64,000 nucleotides of DNA from Methylobacterium crusticola. GTDB taxonomy: Bacteria > Pseudomonadota > Alphaproteobacteria > Rhizobiales > Beijerinckiaceae. The position numbers and the translations under genes were made by a program. Positions within the stretch are counted from its first letter, which is position 1; every line of letters starts with the position of its first letter. Location of the stretch: positions 1 through 64,000 of the forward strand of contig NZ_QOWC01000014.1 in the NCBI RefSeq assembly GCF_003574465.1, given 5' to 3'. A model generated the notes under the pieces. That model had not been told where the DNA came from and did no database searches. It saw only the letters and a program-made list of their open reading frames with translations. This document shows, piece by piece, positions 23,557 to 32,803 of this stretch.

Positions 23557-24465
23557 ATGCGCAAGCGGATCGGGATCGAGGACTTCCTGCGCTGGGCCTA
23601 CCGCGACGAGCTGCCGAAGGCGCAGCCCGATCCGGGCCTGCTCGGCCCTGCGGGCTACCGGGGCGGCATGGGCGGCCTGGAACGCATGGCGGAGCTCGGC
23701 GTGCGGATCGATGTTCCCGACAACCGCTACGGGGTCGTGCCGAACGCCTGGGGCGGCGACGACCCGCACCCGGACGCGGTTCGGGCCGCGCATGCGGTCG
23801 AGGCCCTCCACGCACTCGAGCTCGAGCTGCCGGACGGTTGGAACCCGATCGCCGACATGGGGGAACTCGGCACGCTCGGCCCTGCCGCGGTCCAGCGGGC
23901 GCTCCACGGCCTCTGCTTCACCCACGCGTCTGGCCGGCGCACGTTGCGCCCCCACGCCACGCCGCGCCGGCTCGTGTTCCGACACGCCCTCCTGGGCGGA
24001 ACGCCGGACTGGGAAGGGGAGGCGCCCGTCATTGCCCTCGTGACCGGCGGCAACGGCAAGCCGGCCTGGTTCCGGCGCGAGACCGTGATGGGGGAGGGTG
24101 GTGCCTACGAGATCGAGGTCGACGGGATGGACCGCAAGCGCCGCCTCCCGCACCCCGACGCGTACCAGAAGCCCTCCCTCTCCCCCGACCCCGTTGAGAC
24201 GATCATGGGCCGGGGCGAGTACGAGATCTGGCGCTCGGTCCTCGATCTCCTGCACGCCGACTTGGCGCCGCAGCTCACCGCCTTCACGCTCGAGGGGTGC
24301 GCCCGGCCGATGCGTCCCTGGGAGACGGGGGATCTCCCGAAGCGTCGCGTTATCCACAGCCTTCTGCGCGTCGCTGCTCCCCCTCAGAAGGGGCCCTCGC
24401 GCCCTCTGGGACGGGCGCGCCGGCCCGCGTCCCCTGTGCGCCACGTGCTGCAAGGGGCAGCTTGA
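23557..24465 (+). CDS. Hypothetical phage protein
   Basis: A 302-residue protein that I do not recognise. It starts IGIEDFLRWAYRDELPKA, has a middle region with many Gly/Pro turns, and a conserved-looking C-terminal part (GRGEYEIWRSVLDLLHADLAPQL, then RPMRPWE). The last 40 residues are basic and Pro-rich. It is followed by a strong terminator, so it closes the replication transcript. By location it may act in late-gene control or replication. Confidence 0.6.
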   Translation: MRKRIGIEDFLRWAYRDELPKAQPDPGLLGPAGYRGGMGGLERMAELGVRIDVPDNRYGVVPNAWGGDDPHPDAVRAAHAVEALHALELELPDGWNPIADMGELGTLGPAAVQRALHGLCFTHASGRRTLRPHATPRRLVFRHALLGGTPDWEGEAPVIALVTGGNGKPAWFRRETVMGEGGAYEIEVDGMDRKRRLPHPDAYQKPSLSPDPVETIMGRGEYEIWRSVLDLLHADLAPQLTAFTLEGCARPMRPWETGDLPKRRVIHSLLRVAAPPQKGPSRPLGRARRPASPVRHVLQGAA

Positions 24466-24511
24466 CGGCGCGCCTGGAATTTGGTGACAGTCCGGTCACC
24501 CTCAGAAGGTC

Positions 24512-24546
24512 AGAAAAACCCCGGCGCACCCCGCCGGGGTTTTTCT
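24512..24546. terminator. Strong bidirectional Rho-independent terminator
   Basis: AGAAAAACCCCGGCG (24512-24526), a 5-base loop and CGCCGGGGTTTTTCT (24532-24546): a perfect 15-bp stem with A and T tracts on the outer sides. It separates the early and late modules. Confidence 0.9.
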
Positions 24547-24617
24547 TTGGGCCGCAGGGCTTGTCCGAACCCGCTCGCCGCGGGCAGCGCCGCGGCACTC
24601 ACACCCCGGAGGCGACC

Positions 24618-24791
24618 ATGGGCTGCGCCTGCGCCGAGCGCCGCACCGCCCTCGTCGAGGGCGCCCGGGCGCTCCTGCGCGGCGACGCGCGGAGTGCAGC
24701 GCAGGGCGCGCGGCGGATCGGGCAGAGCCTGGCGCAGGACGCCGCGGCGCTCGCTCGCCAGATCGAACAGGCGCGGCGGCGGGCCCGATGA
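24618..24791 (+). CDS. Small basic phage protein
   Basis: A 57-residue helical, Ala/Arg/Gln-rich protein starting MGCACAERRTALVEG, with GGAGG five bases before ATG 24618. Its stop overlaps the ATG of the gpZ-like gene (ATGA). It is first in the late transcript. The function is unknown. Confidence 0.6.
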   Translation: MGCACAERRTALVEGARALLRGDARSAAQGARRIGQSLAQDAAALARQIEQARRRAR

Positions 24792-25372
24792 CCGGCGCCC
24801 TGACCGTCACGCTCGACGCCGCGGCCATCGCCCGGCTCGGCAACCAGATCGCGGCGACCGGCGCCAAGGCGCCGCTCGCGCTCGCCCGGGCGATCAACCA
24901 CACGGGCGACAAGGCCAAGACGCAGATGACCCGGGCGCTCGTCCCCCAAACGGGGCTGACGCGCCGGGTGATCGTCAAGGCCCTGCGCGTCCACAAGGCG
25001 GGCGCGGGGTCGCTGACCTACACGGTCACCGTCAAGGGCGGGGACATCCGCCTCAAGTACTTCAAGGCCCGCGAGACCGCGCAGGGCGTCTCGGCCGCGC
25101 CCTGGAACAAGCGCTCGATCTGGCCGCACACCTTCATGAAGGCCGGCTGGTGGCCGTCCCGGGTGGTCAAGCCCAACTGGAACGGCCAGGTCTTCGAGCG
25201 GGCGCTGTCGAAGACGAACAGCGGCATGGACCGCTTCACCGTCGTGCGCTCCGGCCTGTATCTCCCCGACGAGCTCGTGACGGGTGCGAGCCGCGCGGCC
25301 TTCGAGGCGGCGGTCGCCCGCGACCTGCCCGACCGGCTGGCGCACGAGCTCGGCCGGGTGCTCGGCGCCTGA
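24788..25372 (+). CDS. Minor tail protein Z-like
   Basis: A 194-residue protein similar in layout to prophage minor tail protein gpZ. It has an N-terminal helix with ALARAINHTGDKAKTQMTRAL, a central IRLKYFKARETAQGVSAAPW segment and a C-terminal helix ARDLPDRLAHELGRVL. In lambda gpZ acts at the head-proximal tail end. Here the gene lies ahead of the terminase genes rather than among the tail genes, an unusual place. The ATGA overlap with the small gene upstream suggests coupling. Confidence 0.7.
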   Translation: MTGALTVTLDAAAIARLGNQIAATGAKAPLALARAINHTGDKAKTQMTRALVPQTGLTRRVIVKALRVHKAGAGSLTYTVTVKGGDIRLKYFKARETAQGVSAAPWNKRSIWPHTFMKAGWWPSRVVKPNWNGQVFERALSKTNSGMDRFTVVRSGLYLPDELVTGASRAAFEAAVARDLPDRLAHELGRVLGA

Positions 25373-25492
25373 CCCCGCCGGCCCCGGCCGGCCCGCGGGT
25401 CCCTCCCCGGGCGATCGCCCCCCACGGGCGAGAGACCCCGGGTTCTTGCCAGTGAGGCTGCCCCGAAAGCACGGTTGCCAGGGTTGTGAGAC

Positions 25493-26077
25493 GTGCCAAC
25501 CGACGTTGCCACACCTGAGGTGATGTGGCCGGCCGCCCGGATTGCCGAGCGCGACGGCGTCACCCGCGAGGCGGTGCTCAAGCTCGTGCGCGACCACGCC
25601 GCCCAGCACGGGCTCGCGGTCGAGCGCGACGGGCGCGGCCGCATCGCGCTGATCAACGTCGTCCAGTACGACCACCTGCGGGGCCGCTACGCCGACCCCT
25701 CGAAGGCGCAGGCCTCGAAGGCCGCCGCGCCGCCCGCGCCGGCCCCGGCCGACAGCTACGACGAGGCCCTGCGCCAGCGCGCCTGGCACGACGTCGAGAA
25801 GCGGCGGCTCGAGGTCGGCGACCTGCGCAAGCAGCTCCTGCGGCGCGACCGCTACGAGGCGGCCGTCGCGCAGGCCGCCGCCGAGATGGCGCGGTACATC
25901 GATCAACTGCCCCAGGAGGCGGACGCGATCGGCCGGGCGCTCGGCCTGGAGAACGTCCACACCCTGCGGCTCGAACTCAAGAATGCGGCGGCCCGGATGC
26001 GCGCGAAGATCGCGGGCGCGTTCCAGGCCATGGCCGCGGAGGCGCCGGCGACGGACGAGGAGGTGCCGGCGGAGTAG
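25493..26077 (+). CDS. Terminase small subunit-like DNA-binding protein
   Basis: A 194-residue protein just before the large terminase. The N-terminal segment PAARIAERDGVTREAVLKLVRDH is helix-turn-helix-like, as in Nu1-type small subunits that recognise the packaging site. A Pro/Ala linker and a long charged helical region (DVEKRRLEVGDLRKQLLRRDRYEAA) follow. The start is GTG 25493, or ATG 25523 directly at MWPAARIAERDG. It should bring DNA to the large subunit. Confidence 0.75.
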   Translation: MPTDVATPEVMWPAARIAERDGVTREAVLKLVRDHAAQHGLAVERDGRGRIALINVVQYDHLRGRYADPSKAQASKAAAPPAPAPADSYDEALRQRAWHDVEKRRLEVGDLRKQLLRRDRYEAAVAQAAAEMARYIDQLPQEADAIGRALGLENVHTLRLELKNAAARMRAKIAGAFQAMAAEAPATDEEVPAE

Positions 26078-26082
26078 CGGGA

Positions 26083-28134
26083 ATGAGCGGCTTTTCCGGC
26101 GCGGCCAGACTGGTGACCGGCCGGATCGGCCAGGTCCTCGAGCCGCGCCCCCCGGTGGCCGTCTCGCAGTGGCTCGCCGACAACCTCGTCCTCATCGACG
26201 GCCCGCTTGCCGGGCAGCGCTGGAACCCGGCTGGGGCGCCCTACCTCACTGAGATCGCCGACTGCCTCGGCGACGATCATCCCTGCAACCTCGTCACGGT
26301 GCGCAAGAGCCAGCAGACCGGCGCCTCGATCCTGGCGCTCGGCTGGATGCTCTACATCGCCGACCAGGAGCCGGCGAACACGCTCTACGGCGTGCCCGGC
26401 ATCGACTTTTTGCGCGACATCAACGGGCAGAAGCTCCAGCCCCTGATCGACGCGTGGCAGAAGCGTGCCGGCCGGGTCGTGATCGAGCCGCAGACCAGCC
26501 GCTCGGGCGCCGGCTCGACCACCTACGAGAAGAAATTCCCGGGCGGTTACGTCTCGCTCGGCAACGCCAACTCGGTCATGGACCTCTCGTCCAAGACCAC
26601 GAAGAAGGGCGTCAAGGACGAATTGTCGAAGTGGGCCGACATTCCGGGCTTCGGTGACCCCGAGACCCTGTTCTTCGGCCGGTTCACGGCGTTCCGGCGC
26701 ACGAAAGACTACAAGATCCTGGAGATCTCGACGCCCGAGATCGACACCGGCGACGAGACGGGCGAGAAGCCCGGCCACTGCCGGATCGACCGGTCGTTCC
26801 GGCGCTCCGATCAGCGGTTCTGGAACCTGACCTGCCCGGGCTGCGGCAACCTCTTCGTCCATGACTTCGAGCGGCTGCGGATCGACGCCGCGCATCCCCA
26901 CCGCACCCGCTACGAATGCCGGTGCGGGCACCACGTCACCGAGGCCGAGCGGGTCGAGGCGTTGCGGGACGGGCGCTGGATCCCCTCCGTCGAGGGCGAG
27001 GGGCGCCATCCGGGCTTTCACATCGACGCGTTCATCTCGCTCATGATGAGCTACGAGGCGATCGCCGAGGACTGGCTCAAGAACGCGAAGAAGGGCGACA
27101 AGGGCGCCAAGGACTTCTCGAACCTGACCCTCGGGCTGCCCTACCGCCAGCGCGGCGACGCCCCCGACCACACCCGCCTGATGGAGCGGCGCGAGGACGG
27201 GCTCACGCGCTTCCACGTGCCGGCGCAGGGCCTGCTCCTCGTGGCGAGCGCCGACGTGCAGATGCGCGGCATCTGGTACGAGGTCGTGGCCTTCGCACCC
27301 GACGGTCAGAGCTGGACGGTCGACGCGGATTACATCCCGGGCGACCCCGCCGACTCGCGGAGCGAGGTCTACGGCCTCCTCCTCGACCGGACGCTCCGGC
27401 GCGAGTTCCCCGACGCGTTCGGGCGCACGCGGCGGGTCGACGTGCTCGGGATCGACACGGGCTACCTCTCGAACGCCGTCTACGGCTTCGTGCGGCTGAA
27501 CCAATCGATCAACCTCAACACCGGGCACGACACGATCCTGGCGCTCGACGGCGTGCCGGGCTGGCAGAAGCCGCCGATCGGGCAGCGGCGCGAGGTCGAG
27601 GTCGACCTCGACGGACGCAAGATCAAGGGCGGCGTCCACATCTATCCGGTGGGGACCTGGGGCCTCAAGTCCTGGCTCTACAACGCGCTGCACAAGGCCG
27701 GCGTCCGCTCGGGCGAGCGGGTCGATCCGCCCGGCTACTGCCACTTCGGCATGTGGCTCGACGAGACGTACTTCAAGCAGCTCACGGGTGAGCGGCTCGA
27801 AGACGTGATCGTCAAGGGGCAGGTGACCACCCGAAAGTGGGCGAAGACCACCGACAACCACCTGCTCGACTGCCGGGTCTACAACCTGGCGCTCGCCGAA
27901 TACCTTGGGCTCTCCTCGATGAGCCCGGACGAATGGGCCGCGCTCGCGCGGGCCCGCGGACTGCCGGACGAGCTCTCGCACGTCGACCTCTTCACGCCTG
28001 CGCGGAGGTTAGCGACGTCGCCCGAGGGCTCGTCCGGCGCACCCCTGGCGCCCGTGCCGGCGCCGCCCCCGCCCGAGCCTCCGGCGCCGCCCCCGGCACC
28101 GAGCTGGTTCGACCGCCCGACCGACTGGTTCTGA
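26083..28134 (+). CDS. Terminase large subunit, GpA family
   Basis: A 683-residue packaging motor and nuclease of the lambda GpA type. The adenine/Walker A region reads VRKSQQTGAS (about 73-82). A zinc-ribbon-like insertion with CPGCG and CRCG lies near 248-285. The nuclease domain begins near ASADVQMRGIWYEVVAF and continues to DVLGIDTGYLSNAVYGF. The C-terminus is Pro-rich. GGAG precedes ATG 26083, six bases after the small-subunit stop. It translocates phage DNA into proheads and cuts the genome ends. Confidence 0.93.
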   Translation: MSGFSGAARLVTGRIGQVLEPRPPVAVSQWLADNLVLIDGPLAGQRWNPAGAPYLTEIADCLGDDHPCNLVTVRKSQQTGASILALGWMLYIADQEPANTLYGVPGIDFLRDINGQKLQPLIDAWQKRAGRVVIEPQTSRSGAGSTTYEKKFPGGYVSLGNANSVMDLSSKTTKKGVKDELSKWADIPGFGDPETLFFGRFTAFRRTKDYKILEISTPEIDTGDETGEKPGHCRIDRSFRRSDQRFWNLTCPGCGNLFVHDFERLRIDAAHPHRTRYECRCGHHVTEAERVEALRDGRWIPSVEGEGRHPGFHIDAFISLMMSYEAIAEDWLKNAKKGDKGAKDFSNLTLGLPYRQRGDAPDHTRLMERREDGLTRFHVPAQGLLLVASADVQMRGIWYEVVAFAPDGQSWTVDADYIPGDPADSRSEVYGLLLDRTLRREFPDAFGRTRRVDVLGIDTGYLSNAVYGFVRLNQSINLNTGHDTILALDGVPGWQKPPIGQRREVEVDLDGRKIKGGVHIYPVGTWGLKSWLYNALHKAGVRSGERVDPPGYCHFGMWLDETYFKQLTGERLEDVIVKGQVTTRKWAKTTDNHLLDCRVYNLALAEYLGLSSMSPDEWAALARARGLPDELSHVDLFTPARRLATSPEGSSGAPLAPVPAPPPPEPPAPPPAPSWFDRPTDWF

Positions 28135-28146
28135 GGACGCGCCCCG

Positions 28147-28347
28147 ATGGCCTGGACGACCGCCGATCTCGACGCGATCAACCAAGCCATCGCCACGGGT
28201 GCGTCCAAGGTGCGCTTTGCCGACAACCGCGAGGTAACCTACCGCTCGCTCGCCGACATGCGCTCGGTGCGCGACGAGATCGCGGCCTTCCTCGGCCTGA
28301 AACCCGCGCCGCTGTGCACCACCTACGCCAGCTTCGGACGGGACTGA
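28147..28347 (+). CDS. Head-tail joining protein, gpW family
   Basis: A 66-residue protein with the gpW pattern: a helix TTADLDAINQAIATG, a two-strand hairpin KVRFADNREVTYRS, and a second helix SVRDEIAAFLG. gpW caps the portal so that tails can join. It sits between large terminase and portal, the usual lambda-like order. Confidence 0.88.
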   Translation: MAWTTADLDAINQAIATGASKVRFADNREVTYRSLADMRSVRDEIAAFLGLKPAPLCTTYASFGRD

Positions 28348-28350
28348 CCG

Positions 28351-29874
28351 ATGTCGCTCGCCCTGAAGGCGCTGACCGCGCTCGCCTGGGTGGCGCCGCG
28401 GGCGGCCATGACGCGCGCCCACGCCCTCGGCCTCGTCGAGGGGACGCGCGGCTACGACGGCGCCAAGGTCGGCCGGCGGGCCGACACCTTCGCCGGCGGC
28501 GCGACCTCGGCTAACGTCGAGATCGGCACGGCGCTCGCGCGCCTGCGCAACCGCTCGCGGGACTTCGCCCGCAACACGGCGGCCGGCCAGCGCGTGCTCG
28601 ACATCAAGACCGCGCACACGATCGGCACCGGCATCCTCGCGGTACCCGACAACGGATCGGACCGGATCGACAACCAGGTCCGGCAGGAATGGGACGACTG
28701 GTGCGCCGTCTCCGACGTCGAGGGCGTGCTCGACTTCGCCGGCCAGCAGGTCACGGCCTACCGCACGACCTGCGAGGGCGGCGAGGCGGTCGTGCGCCGC
28801 GTCATCCGCCCGCTCTCCTCCGGGATGCGGGTTCCGCTGCAGCTCCACGTCCTCGAGGGCGACTGGATCGACACAGCCCGCGATCTCGGCCTGTTCGAGG
28901 GCCAGAACTCGCGCCTCGGCGTGGGTCTCGGCGACTACGATCGGCGTACGGGCTACTGGCTGCACGTACAGCATCCGGGCGACTTCAACTTCTACGGCTC
29001 GCCCTTCGTCTCGAAATTCGTCGAGGCTTCCGAGGTGATCCACCTCTACCGGCCCCTGCGGCCGGGCCAGGTGCGCGGCGTGCCGGTGTTCGCGCCCGTG
29101 CTGATGACGGCGCGCGATCTCGCCGACCTGATGGACGCGGTTCTGGTCAAGGCCAAGACCGAGGCGTGCTTTGCCGCCTTCGTCGAGACGAACGGCGAGC
29201 AGCAGAGCAACGTCGGCCAGGTCGTCAAGGAGGGCGGAGTCGCCCGGCGCCTGATCGAGAAACTCGCGCCTGGGATGATCAACTATCTCAACCCCGGCGA
29301 GAAGGTGAGCTTTGCCGCGCCTACCGGGTCGGGCCAGTTCGAGCCGGTCTGGCTCGCCGGCCAGATGGCGCTCGCGGCCGGCACCGGCATCACCTACGAC
29401 CAGCTCACGGGCGACCTCCGGCAGGCGAACTACTCTAGCCTGCGGGCCGGCAAGATCGAGAACCGGCGCCTGACCGAGCAGGAGCAGCACCTGATGCTGG
29501 TGCCGCAGCTCATGCGGCGCGTGACCGGTTGGTGGACCGATACTGCGATCGCCGCCGGGGCCCTGAAGCCCCGCAAGGACGGCTATCGCTGGAACTACGT
29601 CATGCCGGCGGTCGAGCCGATCGACCCCAGGAAGGACCTCGAGGCCGACATCCTGGCGGTGCGCGCCGGCCGGATGACGCCCCAGACCTTCATCGGTTCA
29701 TGGGGCGAAGACTGGCGCAAGGTCATCGCCGACACCAAGGCCTTCTTCGAGCTCGCCGACAAGGACGGCCTCGTCCTCGACATCGACCCGCGCCGCACCT
29801 CGCAGCTCGGCGTCGCGCAGTCGCCTGGCGGCGAGGGCTACGCCACCGATCCGCCGAAGCCTGGCGCCGACTGA
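28351..29874 (+). CDS. Phage portal protein, lambda family
   Basis: A 507-residue protein forming the ring at one head vertex through which DNA passes. It shows the lambda-type features RNRSRDFARNTAAGQRV, a WDDWC-type core, VIHLYRPLRPGQVRGVP and LTGDLRQANYSSLRAG near 350-365. It lies three bases after gpW and upstream of the protease-capsid gene. Confidence 0.93.
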   Translation: MSLALKALTALAWVAPRAAMTRAHALGLVEGTRGYDGAKVGRRADTFAGGATSANVEIGTALARLRNRSRDFARNTAAGQRVLDIKTAHTIGTGILAVPDNGSDRIDNQVRQEWDDWCAVSDVEGVLDFAGQQVTAYRTTCEGGEAVVRRVIRPLSSGMRVPLQLHVLEGDWIDTARDLGLFEGQNSRLGVGLGDYDRRTGYWLHVQHPGDFNFYGSPFVSKFVEASEVIHLYRPLRPGQVRGVPVFAPVLMTARDLADLMDAVLVKAKTEACFAAFVETNGEQQSNVGQVVKEGGVARRLIEKLAPGMINYLNPGEKVSFAAPTGSGQFEPVWLAGQMALAAGTGITYDQLTGDLRQANYSSLRAGKIENRRLTEQEQHLMLVPQLMRRVTGWWTDTAIAAGALKPRKDGYRWNYVMPAVEPIDPRKDLEADILAVRAGRMTPQTFIGSWGEDWRKVIADTKAFFELADKDGLVLDIDPRRTSQLGVAQSPGGEGYATDPPKPGAD

Positions 29875-29901
29875 CCCCCAACCCCCCAGGAAAATCCGAC
29901 G

Positions 29902-31968
29902 ATGAGCGGCATCCGTGCGGCGCTGACGCGCGCCGTCTCCAACGCGCTGACGCGCGCGGCCACGACGCCCCGCATGGGCCCCGACGGGTTCGAGCCTGGC
30001 TCGACCGTCACCCGCGCGGCGAGCTTCGTGCCCGGCACTTACGACGCGGCCGCCCGCACGATCGAGGCGGTGTTCTCGAGCGGCGCCCGGATCCGGCGCT
30101 GGGGCGCCTTCGAGGAGCTCGCGGTCGGACCGGAGGCGGTCGACCTCGGCCGCGCCATCGACGGCCGCATGGCGTTCCTGTTCAACCACGACCAGGCCCG
30201 GCCGATCGGCGTGGTCGAGGAGGCCCGCTTCGACGCGACCGGCCTCGCGGGGCGCTTGCGCTTCGCCGACACCGAGGACGGCCGCGCCTTCGAAGGCATG
30301 GTCTCGCGCGGCGAGCTCTCGTCGATCTCGGTCGGCTACCGCGTCACCTCGTGGACGCTGACCAGCGTCGAGGACGACACCGAAATCTGGCGGGCGGACA
30401 AGTGGGAGCTCCTCGAGGTCTCCCTCGTGACCGTCCCCGCCGATCCCCGGGCGGCCGTGCGCAGCACGCCCGCCGAACCCACCCCCACCCCCCGGGCGCA
30501 GGCCCAAACCGAGGAGAGCGACGTGCTTCGTCGTCATTCGCCGCAGGCGGGCCCGGCGCCCGTTGAGACCGTCGCTCCCGAGGCCCCCGAGACCCGCGCC
30601 GCCCCGGCCGCGGCTCCGGCACCCGCCCCCGTGCTGGCCGTCGACGGCCAAGCGCAGGTGCGCGCCGAGCGCGCCCGCGCTGCCGAGATCCGCGAGATCG
30701 GCCGCCGCTCCGGGATGCCGCAGGCCGACATCGACGCCGCGCTCGACGGCGACACCGGCGCCGAGGCCTTCCGCATTCGCGCCTTCGACTTCATGGCCGC
30801 CCGCTCGGATGCCTCCATGACCCGCAGCGTGCCCCGTGCCCAGGTCACCGGCCCGTCCGAGGTCGAGCAGCGCGGCGCGGCGATCGAGAACGCGCTGATG
30901 CACCGCTTCGACCCGAAGGGCGTGCAGCTCTCCGACCAGGGCCGGCTGTTCCGCGGCATGACGCTGCTCGAGATCGGCTCCGACCTGCTCGAGGGCGCCG
31001 GCGTGCGCACGCGCGGCATGTCCAAGCACGAGCGCGCCCAGGCGATGCTCGAGATGCGCTCAGGCGTGTCCGACATCGCGATCCGCTCGGGCGGCTCGCT
31101 CTCCACCTCGGACTTCCCCAACATCCTGGCGAATGTCGCCAACAAGACCCTGCGGATGGGCTACCAAGCCGCCCCGCAGACCTTCCGGCCGCTCGTGCGC
31201 GTGGTCACCGTGCCGGACTTCAAGCCGGTGAGCCGCGTCCAGCTCGGCGAGGCGCCCCAGCTCGAGAAGGTCAACGAGCACGGCGAGTTCAAGCGCGGCA
31301 AGATGGGCGACGCCGGCGAGAAGTACGCCGTCGCGACCTACGGCAAGATCGTCTCGATCACCCGTCAGGTCATCATCAACGACGACCTCGACGCCTTCAC
31401 GCGCATCCCGCGCGCGTTCGGCGTGGCGGCGGCGAACCTCGAGAGCGACCTCGTCTGGGGCCAGATCACCGGCAATCCGGCGCTCGCCGACGGGTTCAAC
31501 GTGTTCGACGGCACGAACCACAAGAACGTCGGCACCGGCGCGCCCACCATCGGGGCCGCCGGCGTCGGCGCGGCGCGCCAGATGATGCGGGTCCAGACCG
31601 GCCTCGACGGCAAGACGCTGCTCAACGTCACCCCGACCTACCTCGTGGTGCCGACCGCCCTCGAGACGGTCGCCGAGCAGTTCCTGGGGCAGATCTACCC
31701 GACGAAGTCTTCGGACGTCGTGACGGCGTCGATGAAGAAGCTTCAGGCAGTTTCCGAGCCCCGCCTCGACGTCGCCTCGGCCTCGACCTGGTATCTCGCC
31801 GGCTCGCCCGAGCAGATCGACATCATCGAGCTCGCCTACCTCGAGGGCCAGGAGGGGCTCTACACCGAGACCCGCATGGGCTTCGACGTCGACGGCGTCG
31901 AGGTGAAGGTCCGCCAGGACGTCGCCGCCAAGGTGATCGACTTCCGCGGCCTGTGGCGCTCGGCCTGA
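29902..31968 (+). CDS. Prohead protease-major capsid protein fusion
   Basis: A 688-residue fusion. The N-terminal part (about 35-190) is a U35/HK97-type prohead protease with H96 in LFNHDQ and a Ser in ELSSISVGYR (about 140) as likely catalytic residues. A Pro/Ala/Glu-rich linker (about 195-260) follows. The C-terminal 380 residues are the major capsid protein, with SGGSLSTSDFPNILANVANKTL and GEKYAVATYGKIVSITRQVIINDD. The protease should cleave the linker during head maturation. The natural fusion type is known, and no separate capsid gene is present in the window. Confidence 0.9.
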   Translation: MSGIRAALTRAVSNALTRAATTPRMGPDGFEPGSTVTRAASFVPGTYDAAARTIEAVFSSGARIRRWGAFEELAVGPEAVDLGRAIDGRMAFLFNHDQARPIGVVEEARFDATGLAGRLRFADTEDGRAFEGMVSRGELSSISVGYRVTSWTLTSVEDDTEIWRADKWELLEVSLVTVPADPRAAVRSTPAEPTPTPRAQAQTEESDVLRRHSPQAGPAPVETVAPEAPETRAAPAAAPAPAPVLAVDGQAQVRAERARAAEIREIGRRSGMPQADIDAALDGDTGAEAFRIRAFDFMAARSDASMTRSVPRAQVTGPSEVEQRGAAIENALMHRFDPKGVQLSDQGRLFRGMTLLEIGSDLLEGAGVRTRGMSKHERAQAMLEMRSGVSDIAIRSGGSLSTSDFPNILANVANKTLRMGYQAAPQTFRPLVRVVTVPDFKPVSRVQLGEAPQLEKVNEHGEFKRGKMGDAGEKYAVATYGKIVSITRQVIINDDLDAFTRIPRAFGVAAANLESDLVWGQITGNPALADGFNVFDGTNHKNVGTGAPTIGAAGVGAARQMMRVQTGLDGKTLLNVTPTYLVVPTALETVAEQFLGQIYPTKSSDVVTASMKKLQAVSEPRLDVASASTWYLAGSPEQIDIIELAYLEGQEGLYTETRMGFDVDGVEVKVRQDVAAKVIDFRGLWRSA

Positions 31969-32058
31969 TCGGCCAGGCCCCGGCCCTCGTGACGCGGGCC
32001 GCCTGACGCGGCCCGCGATCCTCCCGGCAACCCCCATCCCTCGAGGCCAGTCCACCCC

Positions 32059-32388
32059 ATGCGCAACTTCGTGCAGAAAGGCGAGGTCGTCACCCTGACC
32101 GCGCCCGCCAACCTCCTGTCCGGCGACGTCGTGATCGTCGGCGCCATCTTCGGCGTCGCAGCCGCCGACGCGCTCTCGGGCGCCGACGTCGAGGTCGTGA
32201 CCGGCGGCGTCTACGACCTGCCCAAGGTCTCGGCCCAGGCCTGGACGCAGGGCGCCGCCGTCTACTGGGACGCCACCGCCAAGAACGCCACCACGACGGC
32301 GGGGAGCAATACCAAGCTCGGCGTCGCGGTGCTGGCGGCCGCCAATCCCTCGGCCGTCGGCCGCGTGCGGCTCAACAAGTCGTTCTGA
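32059..32388 (+). CDS. Capsid decoration/cement protein (DUF2190-like)
   Basis: A 109-residue beta-rich protein: VQKGEVVTLTAPANLLSGDVVIVG at the start, WTQGAAVYWDATAKNAT in the middle, and LGVAVLAAANPSAVGRVRLN at the end. This is the pattern of DUF2190 proteins that trimerise on the capsid surface. Its place right after the capsid gene fits. Confidence 0.85.
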   Translation: MRNFVQKGEVVTLTAPANLLSGDVVIVGAIFGVAAADALSGADVEVVTGGVYDLPKVSAQAWTQGAAVYWDATAKNATTTAGSNTKLGVAVLAAANPSAVGRVRLNKSF

Positions 32389-32395
32389 GGCGCCC

Positions 32396-32803
32396 ATGCC
32401 CGCGCCGTTCGCCGCACTCGCCCGCGCCGCCAGCCGCACGGTCGATGCGGTCTACGCCGAGGGCTTCACGCTCCAGCCCCGCACGGCGCCGCTCGTCGGC
32501 GCCGTGCGGGACGTCAACGCTCGGCCGGTCGTCGACACGGCGCGCCTGGCGGTCGCCTTCCGGGGCGTCTGGGTGGCGCCCGGCGCCATGATGAACGCCC
32601 ATGGCCGGGCGATGTCTGACGCGACCACGAAGGCGATCGCGGGCGAGAAGCCCCGGATCGACGTCGACGTCGCGCGCCTGCCCCAGCGCCCGGTCCAGGG
32701 CGACCTGATCATCCGGACCGACACGGGCGAGCGCTACCAGGTCACCGACTACCTGCCGGTCGACCTCGGGCGCGCCCAGATCCACCTCGCGGAGATCCGA
32801 TGA
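32396..32803 (+). CDS. Head-tail connector/adaptor protein
   Basis: A 135-residue protein likely of the gpFII-like head-tail adaptor group. It has a beta-rich middle and a typical end (GDLIIRTDTGERYQVTDYLPVDLGRAQIHLAEIR). The stop overlaps the next ATG (ATGA). It probably extends the connector below the portal. The assignment comes partly from gene order. Confidence 0.65.
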   Translation: MPAPFAALARAASRTVDAVYAEGFTLQPRTAPLVGAVRDVNARPVVDTARLAVAFRGVWVAPGAMMNAHGRAMSDATTKAIAGEKPRIDVDVARLPQRPVQGDLIIRTDTGERYQVTDYLPVDLGRAQIHLAEIR

